A stretch of DNA of 64,000 nt from positions 283,331 through 347,330 of the forward strand of contig NZ_LMFR01000012.1 in NCBI RefSeq assembly GCF_001426925.1, given 5' to 3'. This DNA is from Microbacterium sp. Root53. Its GTDB lineage: Bacteria; Actinomycetota; Actinomycetes; Actinomycetales; Microbacteriaceae. Every line of letters begins with the position of its first letter. Positions within the stretch are counted from its first letter, which is position 1. Shown here piece by piece: positions 1-8,469 of the stretch. The notes beneath the pieces were generated by a model. That model had not been told where the DNA came from. It saw only the letters and a program-made list of their open reading frames with translations, and made no database searches. A program made the translations under genes and the position numbers.

Positions 1-23
1 GCGGTGGTCAGGGTCTCGGACAT
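1..23 (-). CDS. 5' end of a gene running off the left edge
   Basis: Only the first seven codons (M S E T L T T) and part of an eighth are inside the window. The start is supported by an AAGGAG ribosome binding site (complement of 34-39) ten bases before the ATG and by a TATAGT -10-like box (complement of 89-94). The product cannot be identified from so few residues. In mycobacteria a fumarase gene lies near phoH2, but nothing here tests that. Confidence 0.4.
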
Positions 24-140
24 GAGCGCACGACTCCTTCATCGGTGAACGCAGGACGCCGGAGTCGTCGCCGACCCCGGCGATTCTCACTATAGGAACG
101 CTCCCGGCCACCGGCGCGGCGGGCGCGCCGTGCCCCGACG

Positions 141-178
141 CCGCGAGGCCGCGCCCCTGCCGGGGTGCGACCTCGCGG
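141..178 (-). terminator. Hairpin downstream of phoH
   Basis: An 8-bp outer stem (141-148 with 171-178) and a 7-bp inner stem (151-157 with 162-168, one G.T pair) enclose a TGCC loop, starting 12 bases after the phoH stop. There is no U-tract, which is common for actinobacterial terminators. It separates phoH from the partial gene downstream. Confidence 0.5.
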
Positions 179-189
179 GCGATGACGGC

Positions 190-1563
190 TCAGGCGAGCT
201 CGCCGGCCTCCAGGAGGTCGGTCACGAGCGCGGCGATAGCGGAACGCTCCGAGCGTGTGAGGGTCACGTGGCCGAACAGGCCGTGGCCCTTGAGGGTCTC
301 GATCACGCTCGCGATGCCGTCGTGACGTCCCACCCGCAGGTTGTCGCGCTGCGCGACGTCGTGCGTCAGCACCACGCGCGAGTTCTGGCCGATCCGGCTC
401 AGCACGGTGAGCAGCACGTTGCGCTCGAGCGACTGCGCCTCGTCGACGATCACGAAGGCGTCGTGCAGCGACCGGCCGCGGATGTGCGTGAGCGGCAGCA
501 CCTCGAGCAGCCCGCGCTGGATGACCTCCTCGAGCACGTTGTTCGAGACGACCGAGCCAAGCGTGTCGAAGACCGCCTGGCCCCACGGGTTCATCTTCTC
601 GGCCTGGTCGCCGGGCAGGTAGCCCAGCTCCTGGCCGCCGACCGCGAACAGCGGGCGGAACACGATGATCTTCTTCTGCTGCTGGCGCTCGAGCACGGCC
701 TCGAGGCCCGCGCAGAGCGCGAGCGCCGACTTTCCGGTTCCGGCCCGGCCGCCGAGCGACACGATGCCGACCTCGGGATCGAGCAGCAGGTCGATCGCGA
801 TGCGCTGCTCGGCCGAGCGGCCGTGCAGGCCGAACACGTCGCGGTCGCCCCGCACCAGCCGCAGCTCGCCCTCCCCCGTGACGCGCCCCAGCGCCGAGCC
901 CCGCTCGGAGTGGATCACCAGGCCCGTGTTCACCGGGATGCCGCGGACGTCGTCGTGCGAGGCGACCTCCGTCTCGTACAGGTCCGCCATCTCGTCGCCC
1001 GACAGATCGAGCGACGCGATCCCGGTCCATCCGGAGTCGACGGCCTGCTCGGCCAGGTACTCCTCGGCCGACAGTCCCAGAGACGCGGCCTTGACGCGCA
1101 TCGGCAGGTCCTTCGAGATGACCGTGACGTCGTTTCCGTCCTGCGCGAGGTGCATCGCGACCGCCAGGATGCGGCTGTCGTTGTCGGCGAGCCGGATGCC
1201 GCTCGGCAGCACGGTGGCGTCGGTGTTGTTGAGCTCGACGCGGAGCGTGCCGCCCTCGCCCACCGGGACCGGGAAGTCGAGCCGGCCGTGCTCGATGCGC
1301 AGCTCGTCGAGGTGGCGCAGCGCCTGCCGCGCGAAGTAGCCGAGCTCCGGGTCGTGGCGCTTGCCCTCGAGCTCGCCGATCACCACGACCGGGATCACGA
1401 CCGAGTGCTCGGCGAAGCGGAAGAACGCCCGCGGATCGCTCAGCAGCACCGAGGTGTCGAGCACGTACGCGCGCAGTGCCTGCTCCGACGACGCGTCGTC
1501 AGGTGCGGCCTCTCGCGCGGTGCTGCCGCGACGGCTGGCCTGCTGAGTTGTGCTGATGGTCAC
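190..1563 (-). CDS. PIN domain-PhoH fusion ATPase (PhoH2 type)
   Basis: The 457-residue product has an N-terminal PIN domain beginning at [12 protein letters not shown] (residues 33-44, first catalytic Asp). A C-terminal PhoH/RecA-like ATPase carries Walker [12 protein letters not shown] (271-281) and Walker B VIVDEAQ (371-377). Proteins of this PhoH2 architecture are cytoplasmic ATP-dependent RNA-unwinding enzymes with PIN-type RNase activity; the cellular substrate is not evident here. The start is GTG, preceded by a purine-rich GGGAG. No antitoxin-like partner gene lies upstream, although some mycobacterial homologues have one. The downstream hairpin suggests a single-gene transcript. Confidence 0.93.
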   Translation of the reverse strand: MTISTTQQASRRGSTAREAAPDDASSEQALRAYVLDTSVLLSDPRAFFRFAEHSVVIPVVVIGELEGKRHDPELGYFARQALRHLDELRIEHGRLDFPVPVGEGGTLRVELNNTDATVLPSGIRLADNDSRILAVAMHLAQDGNDVTVISKDLPMRVKAASLGLSAEEYLAEQAVDSGWTGIASLDLSGDEMADLYETEVASHDDVRGIPVNTGLVIHSERGSALGRVTGEGELRLVRGDRDVFGLHGRSAEQRIAIDLLLDPEVGIVSLGGRAGTGKSALALCAGLEAVLERQQQKKIIVFRPLFAVGGQELGYLPGDQAEKMNPWGQAVFDTLGSVVSNNVLEEVIQRGLLEVLPLTHIRGRSLHDAFVIVDEAQSLERNVLLTVLSRIGQNSRVVLTHDVAQRDNLRVGRHDGIASVIETLKGHGLFGHVTLTRSERSAIAALVTDLLEAGELA

Positions 1564-1769
1564 GCCCCACTCCCGACCCCGGGACCTTGCCCGGCTTCAC
1601 GCGAGTCGACCTGGGGGCCACGAGTCGCGAACCTGGATGGCCGACCCGACCGGGCACCTTGCCCGATGCGGACAACGTACGACCATCCGCGCATTCCGCG
1701 CGACGAATTACAGGCGTGTCGTTCGTAACAGGTGCGTGAACTTTCCGCGGCGGCCCGACACGCGCCGGA

Positions 1770-2879
1770 TCAGCCCCGTGCGACGGCCGCGCACGCCTCG
1801 TCGAGCAGGCCGAGCGTCTCGTCGTCGGTGCCGACGTGCGGCGCGATCCGCACCGTCCCCGACCGCGTGGTCGCCGTGACGCCGCGGTTGGCCAGCTCGG
1901 CGCCCAGGGCCGCGACGCTCGCGGGCGCGAGCGCGACGATGCCGGCGCGGCGCTCCGGCTCGAGCGGCGTGTCGATCGGGATGCCGTGCCGCTGCGCGAT
2001 CTCGATCACGCGATCCACGCGCTCCGTCAGCGCCGCCTCGATCTCGGCGACGCCGGCGTCCGCGACCTGCCCCACCGCGACGGCCAGGCGGGCCGCGGCC
2101 AGCACGTCGGCGCCCGAGATCGTGTAGGCCTGGGCGGTGGCGGCCGGCGGCGGCACGGCGTCGGGCGTCATGCCGCCCTCCGCACCCCCGAATCCCGACA
2201 GCACCGGAGCGATGGACGCTCGCGCACGCGCGCTGAACCACGCGAAGCCCGTCCCCCGGCCGGCGCGCAGCCACTTGTACCCGTTGCCGCACACGACGTC
2301 CGCCGCGGACCAGTCGGCGTCGATCACGCCGAATCCCTGCACGGCATCCACGATCAGGAGCCGGTCGGGCCCGATCGCCTCGCGCAGGCCCGCGAGGTCG
2401 GCGCGGTAGCCGGTGCGGAAGTCGACGAGGCTCACGGCGAGCGCGACGGTGTCGGCGTCGAGCGCCTCGGCGACGGCTTCGGGCGTGACCCAGCCGCCCT
2501 CGGACGCCAGCCACTGCGGGCGCACCCGCCCGAACGCGTCGGCCGCGCGTGTGAGCGCCGTCGGGATCGTCGGGAACTCCGCGGGCGAGGCGAGCACACC
2601 GCCCGACAGCCCGTAGACCGCGTGCATGACGCCGTACGTCGTGGAGGGCTGCAGGGTGACCTCGTCGACGGCCGCTCCCAGCAGGCCGGCCACCGCGCCA
2701 CGGGCCTCGTCGATGCGCTCGTGCACGTGCGCGATGCTGCTGGCCCGGCCCGTCCCCAGCATCTCCAGATCGGCGACGACCTCGTCGCGCACCTGGGGCG
2801 ACAGCGGCCCGAAGGACGCCCAGTTCAGGTAGCCGGGCTCCCCCGGGAACGACGACCGGAAATCCGCGATGGTACTCAC
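1770..2879 (-). CDS. Class V aminotransferase-fold PLP enzyme
   Basis: The 369-residue product has the cysteine desulfurase/class V aminotransferase fold. VDAVQGFG (177-184) carries the Asp that contacts the PLP pyridine nitrogen. NGYKWLRAGRGTGF (199-212) carries the predicted Schiff-base lysine K202. The mobile-loop cysteine signature of IscS/SufS desulfurases is not apparent, so a general aminotransferase or isopenicillin-N epimerase-like activity is more likely, with unknown substrate. The start is GTG, six bases after a CAGAAT box (complement of 2886-2891), suggesting a leaderless transcript. No functional link to its neighbours is obvious. Confidence 0.85.
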   Translation of the reverse strand: MSTIADFRSSFPGEPGYLNWASFGPLSPQVRDEVVADLEMLGTGRASSIAHVHERIDEARGAVAGLLGAAVDEVTLQPSTTYGVMHAVYGLSGGVLASPAEFPTIPTALTRAADAFGRVRPQWLASEGGWVTPEAVAEALDADTVALAVSLVDFRTGYRADLAGLREAIGPDRLLIVDAVQGFGVIDADWSAADVVCGNGYKWLRAGRGTGFAWFSARARASIAPVLSGFGGAEGGMTPDAVPPPAATAQAYTISGADVLAAARLAVAVGQVADAGVAEIEAALTERVDRVIEIAQRHGIPIDTPLEPERRAGIVALAPASVAALGAELANRGVTATTRSGTVRIAPHVGTDDETLGLLDEACAAVARG

Positions 2880-2921
2880 CCGCCCATTCTGGCAGGGGCG
2901 CGGGACGGGGCCGGGTGGCGC

Positions 2922-3707
2922 TCAGCCGCCGAAACGGCGCTCGCGCGTGGCGTAGTCGCGGATCGCGCGCAGGAAGTCGACCTCACGCAGATCGGGACCG
3001 AGGGCCTCGACGAAGTAGAACTCGCTGTGCGCGCTCTGCCAGACGAGGAAGTCGCTCAGCCGCTGCTCGCCGCTCGTGCGGATGACCAGATCCGGATCCG
3101 GCTGCCCGCCCGTGTACAGGTGCTCGCCGATCGCCTCGGGCGTGAGGTTCTCCGCGAGCTCCTCGAGCGTGCCGCCGCGCTCGCCGTGGGCGGCGATGAT
3201 GCGGCGGACGGCGTCGACGATCTCGTGGCGGCCGCCGTACCCCACCGCGAGGTTGACGTGCAGCCCGCCGTGGTCGCGCGTGCGCTCCTCGGCGTCGCGG
3301 AGCGCGGCGGCGAGGCTCTCCGGGAGCAGATCGGCACGGCCGACGTGCTGCACGCGCCAGTCGCCGCATTCGGCGAGCTCGGCCGCCAGATCGGCGATGA
3401 TCTCGATCAGGTCGGCCAGCTCGCGCTCGTCCCGCTTGCGCAGGTTGTCGTTCGACAGCAGGTAGAGCGAGACGACCTTGATCCCGAGCTCGTCGCACCA
3501 GCCGAGGAACTCGATCATCTTGGCGGCGCCCGCGCGGTGACCGTGTGCGGCGGTCTCGTAGCCGAGCTGCCTCGCCCAGCGGCGGTTGCCGTCGATCACC
3601 ATCGCGACGTGATGCGGCACCCGCGAGGAGTCGATCTGATGGCGCAGGCGCGAGCTGTACAGCCGGTACAGCGGGCCGCGGCCCTCGATCGATCGCGTCC
3701 TTCGCAC
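2922..3707 (-). CDS. uppS: Isoprenyl transferase (cis-prenyl diphosphate synthase)
   Basis: The 261-residue product carries the cis-prenyltransferase signature HVAMVIDGNRRWARQ near residue 33, with the catalytic DGNR motif, and the C-terminal RTSGEQR and FVEALGPDLREVDF motifs. The family condenses isopentenyl diphosphate onto an allylic primer at the membrane face. Its position beside a hemolysin III gene, a DUF4307 gene and greA matches the mycobacterial locus of the short-chain Z-FPP synthase (Rv1086) rather than the long-chain Rv2361c, so a short-chain product is possible; this is inference from gene order. The GTG start lies six bases after TAGCGT (complement of 3714-3719), so the gene is probably leaderless. 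Confidence 0.93.
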   Translation of the reverse strand: MRRTRSIEGRGPLYRLYSSRLRHQIDSSRVPHHVAMVIDGNRRWARQLGYETAAHGHRAGAAKMIEFLGWCDELGIKVVSLYLLSNDNLRKRDERELADLIEIIADLAAELAECGDWRVQHVGRADLLPESLAAALRDAEERTRDHGGLHVNLAVGYGGRHEIVDAVRRIIAAHGERGGTLEELAENLTPEAIGEHLYTGGQPDPDLVIRTSGEQRLSDFLVWQSAHSEFYFVEALGPDLREVDFLRAIRDYATRERRFGG

Positions 3708-3713
3708 GTGCCT

Positions 3714-3767
3714 ACGCTACTCCGGCCCGCCCGTGTGCCGTGCGCGGCATGCCATGCCGCGTACGCT
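3714..3767. promoter_or_regulatory. Divergent leaderless promoters of uppS and the hemolysin III gene
   Basis: TAGCGT on the minus strand (complement of 3714-3719) and TACGCT on the plus strand (3762-3767) are each exactly six bases before the respective start codon. The two -10 boxes lie back to back in a 66-base gap, and neither gene has a good Shine-Dalgarno sequence. Clear -35 hexamers are not visible. Confidence 0.55.
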
Positions 3768-3773
3768 CGGAGC

Positions 3774-4508
3774 ATGACGCAGGCGCACGACGACGACCCG
3801 ACCTCCGAAGACGGCGTGCCGCAGCTGCCCCTGCTGGATGAGGCCCGTCACGACGCGCAGACGGACATCCGGCCGACCTGGCGCGGCTGGATCCATGCCG
3901 GCACGTTCCCGGTCGCGGTCGCGGCGGGGATCGTGCTGATCAACCTCGCGCAGGGCGCGCCCGCCAAGTGGGCGTCCGCGGTGTTCATGGCCTCGTCGCT
4001 GCTGCTGTTCGGCAACTCGGCGGTGTACCACCGCTTCGACTGGAACCCGTCCGTCAAGGCCGTGCTGCGCCGCGTGGACCACGCGAACATCCTGCTGCTG
4101 ATCGCCGGCACGTACACGCCGATCGCGGTGCTGGCGCTCCCGCCCGAGAAGGGCACGCTGCTGCTCGTGCTCGTCTGGAGCGGGGCCCTCCTCGGCATCC
4201 TGTTCCGCGTGTTCTGGCTCGGCGCTCCGCGCTGGCTGTACGTCGCCCTCTACCTGCTGCTCGGCTGGGCGGCCGTGATGTACCTCGTCGACCTGTTCCA
4301 GGCCAACCCGGCCATGATGGTGCTCGTGATCGCGGGCGGCCTGCTCTACTCGGCCGGCGCGGCGGTCTACGCCATGAAGCGGCCCAACCCGTGGCCCGGC
4401 CACTTCGGCTTCCACGAGATCTTCCACGTGTGCACCGTGCTCGCCTTCCTGTGCCACTGGACCGGCGCGCTGCTCATCGCGCTGGATCCCCTGCCCCACG
4501 CCCTGTGA
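3774..4508 (+). CDS. Hemolysin III family membrane protein (TrhA/YqfA-like)
   Basis: The 244-residue product has about seven membrane segments and the family hallmarks: a serine/histidine motif in SAVYHRFDW, the HANI(L)LLIAGTYTP motif, and HEIFHVCTVLAFLCHW near the C-terminus, whose histidines form the metal site of the PAQR/hemolysin III fold. Despite the name, the bacterial family is linked to membrane homeostasis; hydrolase activity is proposed for the fold. The ATG was chosen because it sits six bases after a TACGCT box. Convergent with the next gene across a small hairpin. Confidence 0.88.
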   Translation: MTQAHDDDPTSEDGVPQLPLLDEARHDAQTDIRPTWRGWIHAGTFPVAVAAGIVLINLAQGAPAKWASAVFMASSLLLFGNSAVYHRFDWNPSVKAVLRRVDHANILLLIAGTYTPIAVLALPPEKGTLLLVLVWSGALLGILFRVFWLGAPRWLYVALYLLLGWAAVMYLVDLFQANPAMMVLVIAGGLLYSAGAAVYAMKRPNPWPGHFGFHEIFHVCTVLAFLCHWTGALLIALDPLPHAL

Positions 4509-4515
4509 CGCCACG

Positions 4516-4531
4516 CCCGCCTCACGGCGGG
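4516..4531. terminator. Short hairpin between convergent genes
   Basis: CCCGCC (4516-4521) and GGCGGG (4526-4531) pair around a TCAC loop, in the 34-base gap between two convergent genes. The stem is short and lacks a T-run, so this is a weak call. Confidence 0.3.
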
Positions 4532-4542
4532 GTCGCGCTCGG

Positions 4543-4782
4543 TTATCCGTCGTCCGCGTCGCGGCGCGCTTCGCGCTCGCGGGCGGCGGCCTCCTCGGCG
4601 TCGAGCGCCTCGTTGGCCTCCTCGCGGTACCGTGCGCGGCGCACGCGCCGCAGCATGTCGAGCACCAGCAAAGTGACCAGGACCACCAGGATGACGATCA
4701 CGGCGAAGCCCATCGGCCCGGGGCTGACCAGCATGGGGTCGACCGTGGGCGTGGGGGTGGGCATGGTGCCGAGGGCCTGCAT
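4543..4782 (-). CDS. Small single-pass membrane protein
   Basis: The 79-residue product has a short Pro/Thr-rich N-terminus, one transmembrane helix (about residues 22-45, FAVIVILVVLVTLLVLDML), and a highly charged cytoplasmic tail rich in Arg, Glu and Ala that is probably helical. AGGAG lies nine bases before the ATG. A small membrane protein occupies the corresponding place in the mycobacterial greA-uppS neighbourhood (around Rv1083), where mca normally lies between it and the DUF4307 gene; mca is absent here. Function unknown. Confidence 0.75.
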   Translation of the reverse strand: MQALGTMPTPTPTVDPMLVSPGPMGFAVIVILVVLVTLLVLDMLRRVRRARYREEANEALDAEEAAAREREARRDADDG

Positions 4783-4838
4783 CGGGTGGCTCCTGTTCTA
4801 GCCTGGTGGGACCAGCCTAACTTTCCCCGAGGACGCGC

Positions 4839-5234
4839 ATGACCACGCAGGCCGAGCTCGACGACCGCTACGGGCGGACGGCCGACCCCGCGCGCCGGCG
4901 GATGCTGTGGGGCACCGTGATCGCCGTCGCGGCCGCGGGCATCGGGTGGCTCGGCTGGACCGCCGTGTCCACCTCCCTCGACGCCGTGTCCGTCGACGGT
5001 CTCGGGTACGAGGTTCTCGACGAGCACAGCGTCCGGGTGTCGTTCCAGCTCACCGCGCCGCCGGGACGCGACGTCGCGTGCGCGGTCCAGGCGCTCGACC
5101 AGGAGTTCGGCGTCGTCGGCTGGAAGATCGTCCGGTACGAGGGCGACGGTGGCCACGCGATGTCCCGCACGGAGACCGTCCCGACGGTCGCCGAGGCGAC
5201 GACCGGTTTGGTCGAAACCTGCTGGGTCACGTAG
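4839..5234 (+). CDS. DUF4307 domain membrane protein
   Basis: The 131-residue product starts with a short Asp/Arg-rich cytoplasmic segment (LDDRYGR), has one membrane helix (about 23-44) and a C-terminal extracytoplasmic beta-rich domain ending in a conserved-looking CWVT. It resembles DUF4307 proteins next to greA in actinobacteria (Rv1081c in M. tuberculosis). Two cysteines, in VACAV and near the C-terminus, could form a disulfide. A TAGCCT box lies at 4799-4804 and GAGGA precedes the ATG. Biochemical role unknown. Confidence 0.8.
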   Translation: MTTQAELDDRYGRTADPARRRMLWGTVIAVAAAGIGWLGWTAVSTSLDAVSVDGLGYEVLDEHSVRVSFQLTAPPGRDVACAVQALDQEFGVVGWKIVRYEGDGGHAMSRTETVPTVAEATTGLVETCWVT

Positions 5235-5253
5235 TCTTTCCGGACTGACTCGC

Positions 5254-5280
5254 GACGCCCCGGCCGAACGCCGGGGCGTC
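5254..5280 (+). terminator. Terminator hairpin before greA
   Basis: A perfect 11-bp G+C-rich stem (5254-5264 with 5270-5280) with a CGAAC loop is followed by TT. It lies 20 bases after the DUF4307 stop and 34 bases before greA, so it separates the two transcripts or attenuates read-through into greA. Confidence 0.75.
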
Positions 5281-5314
5281 TTGCACTATCCCCGCCCGAT
5301 CGAAGGAGTCCATC

Positions 5315-5803
5315 GTGTCCAATGACGCACAGGTCACTTTCCTCACGCAGGAGGCCTACGACCGACTCGCCGCCGAGCTCGAGCAGCTCTCGACCACCGG
5401 CCGCGAGGAGATCGCCAAGCGCATCGAGATCGCCCGCGAGGAGGGCGACCTCAAGGAGAACGGCGGCTACCACGCCGCCAAGGACGAGCAGGGCAAGATC
5501 GAGATGCGCATCCGCACGCTGCAGGCGCTGCTCAAGGAGGCCGTCGTCGGCGAGGCGCCCGAGTCGGACGGCACCGTGCAGTCGGGCACCGTCGTGACCG
5601 CGCTCGTGCTGGGCGACGAGGAGCGCTTCCTGCTCGGCAGCCGCGAGATCGCGGGCGGCACCGACCTCGACGTGTACAGCGAGCAGAGCCCCCTCGGCGC
5701 GGCCATCCTAGGCCTCAAGGAGGGCGACAAGACCTCCTACACGGCCCCCAACGGCAAGGAAATCCCGGTCGAGATCGTCAAGGTCGAGACCTTCACCGGC
5801 TGA
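5315..5803 (+). CDS. greA: Transcription elongation factor GreA
   Basis: The 162-residue product has the normal GreA length and layout. The N-terminal antiparallel coiled coil (about 8-78) carries the acidic tip region EEGDLKENGGYHAAKDEQ, which reaches into the RNA polymerase secondary channel to stimulate transcript cleavage. The C-terminal FKBP-like domain ends with GKEIPVEIVKVE. The start is GTG with a strong GAAGGAG eight bases upstream. It relieves backtracked polymerase in the cytoplasm. Confidence 0.96.
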   Translation: MSNDAQVTFLTQEAYDRLAAELEQLSTTGREEIAKRIEIAREEGDLKENGGYHAAKDEQGKIEMRIRTLQALLKEAVVGEAPESDGTVQSGTVVTALVLGDEERFLLGSREIAGGTDLDVYSEQSPLGAAILGLKEGDKTSYTAPNGKEIPVEIVKVETFTG

Positions 5804-5813
5804 GGGACGCCTT

Positions 5814-7088
5814 CTAGTCGGGCAGCACCTCGGGCTCGTAGCCCGCGTCGCGGAGGATCTGGAGCGTCAGCTCACGGTGCTCCTGGCCGCGGGTCTCGAC
5901 CGAGATCTGCAGCGCCACCTGGCTGATCTGCAGGCCCTGCCCGTGGCGGGTGTGCAGCACCTCGACCACGTTGGCGCCCGCCTCGGCGATCAGCTCCGAC
6001 ACGCGCGCGAGCTGTCCGGGGCGGTCGGGCAGCGGGATCTTCACCGTCATGTAGCGCCCGGATGCCGCCAGGCCGTGAGCGACAACTCGCTGCAGCAGCA
6101 GCGGGTCGATGTTGCCGCCCGACAGCACGGCGACCGTCGGCCCCGTGGCCTTCACCTTGCCCGCGAGGATCGCCGCGACGCCGACCGCGCCCGCCGGCTC
6201 CACGACCACCTTGGCGCGCTCGAGCAGCACGAGCAGCGCCCGCGCGATGTCGTCGTCGCTGACCGTGACGACCTCGTCGACCAGCTCGCGGATGATCTCG
6301 AACGGCACGTCGCCGGGGCGTGAGACGAGGATGCCGTCGGCGATCGTCGGCTGCGTCTCGACGGACACGGGCCGGCCGGCGGCGAGCGACGGCGGGAACG
6401 GCGCGGCGTTCTCGGCCTGCACGCCGATGATGCGCACCTCGCGGCCCTCGGCGGCCGCCCGGGCCTTCGCCGCGGCCGCGACGCCCGCGATCAGGCCGCC
6501 GCCGCCGATCCCGAGGATGATCGTGGAGACGTCGGGGGCGTCGTCCATGATCTCGAGCCCGAGCGTGCCCTGGCCGATCACGACGTCGCGGTGGTCGTAC
6601 GGGTGGATGAGCACCGCGCCCGTGCGCTCGGCGTGCTCCGCCGCGCGCTTGAGGCCCTCCATCACGGTGGCGCCCTCGAGCACGACCTCGGCGCCGTACC
6701 CCCGCGTCGCCATGAGCTTCGGCACGGGCACGCCCAGCGGCATGTAGATCGTGGCCGGGATGCCGAGCTGCTGGGCCGCCAGGGCCACGCCCTGCGCGTG
6801 GTTTCCGGCCGACGCCGCCACGACGCCGCGCGCCCGCTCCTCCAGCGTCAGCTGCGCGAGCCGGTAGGTGGCGCCGCGCACCTTGAACGACCCGGTGCGC
6901 TGGAGGTTCTCGAGCTTCAGCCGCACCGGGGCGCCCAGCACCTCGGACAGGTGCAGCGAGTACTCGAGCGGCGTGTGCTCGACCACGTCGGCCAGGCTGC
7001 GGGCCGCCGCCTCGAACTCCTCGAGCGTCGGGATGGCGGGCGCGGCGGCGGTCGGCTCGGCGGGCTGCTGGGGGTCCAGGGTCGTCAC
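5814..7088 (-). CDS. ilvA: Threonine ammonia-lyase with ACT domain
   Basis: The 424-residue product is a fold-type II PLP enzyme. GSFKVRGA (66-73) carries the Schiff-base lysine K69, GIGGGGLIAG is the phosphate-binding loop and LSGGNID lies near the C-terminal edge of the catalytic part. A single ACT domain (about 345-424, starting at YMTVKIPLPDRPGQLA) is the allosteric region. It deaminates threonine to 2-oxobutanoate, the first step of isoleucine synthesis; one ACT domain rather than two suggests the shorter regulatory form. The GTG start overlaps the stop of the upstream permease by four bases (GTGA), so translation is probably coupled. Confidence 0.93.
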   Translation of the reverse strand: MTTLDPQQPAEPTAAAPAIPTLEEFEAAARSLADVVEHTPLEYSLHLSEVLGAPVRLKLENLQRTGSFKVRGATYRLAQLTLEERARGVVAASAGNHAQGVALAAQQLGIPATIYMPLGVPVPKLMATRGYGAEVVLEGATVMEGLKRAAEHAERTGAVLIHPYDHRDVVIGQGTLGLEIMDDAPDVSTIILGIGGGGLIAGVAAAAKARAAAEGREVRIIGVQAENAAPFPPSLAAGRPVSVETQPTIADGILVSRPGDVPFEIIRELVDEVVTVSDDDIARALLVLLERAKVVVEPAGAVGVAAILAGKVKATGPTVAVLSGGNIDPLLLQRVVAHGLAASGRYMTVKIPLPDRPGQLARVSELIAEAGANVVEVLHTRHGQGLQISQVALQISVETRGQEHRELTLQILRDAGYEPEVLPD

Positions 7089-8374
7089 GTGTGCGTTCCG
7101 TTCGTGGGGGCGGGGCCGCCGGGCTCGGCGTCCCCGGCGCGGGCGGTTCCGGTGCGGTCGTGCCCGTCGCCCTTGGCGGGTCCGATGGTCTTGGGGACGG
7201 TCTCCCAGATCAGGTCGCCGTGCAGCGGCTCGCCCGTGCGCCACGACCCCGAGGACAGCGTCACAACGACCACGTTGACGAACGCGGCCAGCGGGACGGC
7301 GAACAGGGCGCCGGGGATGCCGGCGATCATGGATCCGCCCGCGACGACCATGACGACCGCGAGCGGGTGGACCTTCACGGCCGAGCCCATCAGGATCGGC
7401 TGGAGCACGTGGCTCTCGATCTGCTGCACGGCCAGCACGACCGCGAGCATCGCGAGCGCGATCCAGATGCCGTGATAGACCAGCGCGATGAACACCGCGA
7501 CCGCTCCCGTCACGATCGCGCCGACGAGCGGCACGAAGGATCCCAGGAACACCATCACGGCGATCGGGATCGCCATCGGCAGGCCGAGGAAGAACGCGCC
7601 GAGGCCGATGCCGACCGCGTCGATCGTCGCGACGAGCATCTGCGTGCGCGCGTAGTTGATCACCGTGCGCCAGCCGTTGCGCGCTGCGGTGTCGACCGCG
7701 GCGCGCGCCTCGCGCGGGAACAGCTGGACGGTCCAGCGCCAGATGCCGCCGCCGTCGGCGAGGATGCAGATCAGGGCGAACAGGGTCAGCAGGATGCCCG
7801 CGCCCAGGTGGCCGACCGTGGATCCCACGGCGAGCGCGCCGCTCCACAGCGTGCCGGCCTGCTCCTGGAGCAGATCCACGCCCTGCGCGAGGTACGCGTC
7901 GATCTCGGCCTCGGAGATGCCGATCCCGACCAGGAAGCCGCGCAGCTGGTCGATCGCCTCGAAAGCACGCCCGCGCACCGAGGGCATCTCGCGCGACACC
8001 TGCCACACGACGAGCCACACCAGGCCGGTGACGATCGCGATGGTCCCGATCATGGTGAGCGCGATGGCGGCCCAGCGCGGGACGCGGTGACGCAGCAGCC
8101 AGGAAAGCGCCGGCCAGACGAGGGCCGTGACGAGGATCGCGACGAGCAGCGGGATGACCAGGAGCTTGAACTGGATGACGAGCCAGACCAGCACCCCGGC
8201 GGCGGCCGCGATCACGAGGAAGCGCCACGCGTAGGCGGTCGCGATGCGCAGGCCGAGCGGCACGGCGTCGGGCGCGGAGGCCGCCGGTCGCGCCGTCGGA
8301 CGGACGCGCGACGACTCGGCCGGGCGCGTCCGGAAGACGTCCCAGAACCCGCCGCGGGGCTTGTCGTCGCTCAT
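7085..8374 (-). CDS. AI-2E family transporter
   Basis: The 429-residue membrane protein has a charged Pro/Ala-rich N-terminal tail, then about eight hydrophobic segments with a soluble insertion in the middle (about 125-200), and the family motif GSFVPLVGAIVTGAVAV. It belongs to the AI-2E/UPF0118 family, whose members are proposed exporters or ion/H+ antiporters; the substrate here is unknown. The ATG lies seven bases after TAGACT (complement of 8382-8387), a leaderless arrangement. It is the first gene of a coupled pair with ilvA, which may mean a role in amino-acid or metabolite efflux, though that is inference. Confidence 0.88.
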   Translation of the reverse strand: MSDDKPRGGFWDVFRTRPAESSRVRPTARPAASAPDAVPLGLRIATAYAWRFLVIAAAAGVLVWLVIQFKLLVIPLLVAILVTALVWPALSWLLRHRVPRWAAIALTMIGTIAIVTGLVWLVVWQVSREMPSVRGRAFEAIDQLRGFLVGIGISEAEIDAYLAQGVDLLQEQAGTLWSGALAVGSTVGHLGAGILLTLFALICILADGGGIWRWTVQLFPREARAAVDTAARNGWRTVINYARTQMLVATIDAVGIGLGAFFLGLPMAIPIAVMVFLGSFVPLVGAIVTGAVAVFIALVYHGIWIALAMLAVVLAVQQIESHVLQPILMGSAVKVHPLAVVMVVAGGSMIAGIPGALFAVPLAAFVNVVVVTLSSGSWRTGEPLHGDLIWETVPKTIGPAKGDGHDRTGTARAGDAEPGGPAPTNGTHT

Positions 8375-8381
8375 CTGCGTC

Positions 8382-8462
8382 AGTCTAAAGCCGGGGCCTC
8401 TGCGGGCTCGGCATATGTCAGCCGCTGCGCCCGCCCGCGATGTCGGAGCCCGCCGCTAGGGT
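8382..8462. promoter_or_regulatory. Divergent leaderless promoters (AI-2E transporter / YcaQ-like gene)
   Basis: TAGACT (complement of 8382-8387) lies seven bases before the ATG at 8374. TAGGGT (8457-8462) lies seven bases before the GTG at 8470. This spacing is the actinobacterial leaderless pattern. No other structured element is seen in the 95-base gap. Confidence 0.55.
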
Positions 8463-8469
8463 GGCGCGC

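Noticed and set aside
1836..3773. A long in-frame extension in front of the hemolysin III gene, suggesting a fusion.
   Set aside because: The extension is antisense to the aminotransferase and uppS genes. The true start follows the -10 box at 3762-3767.
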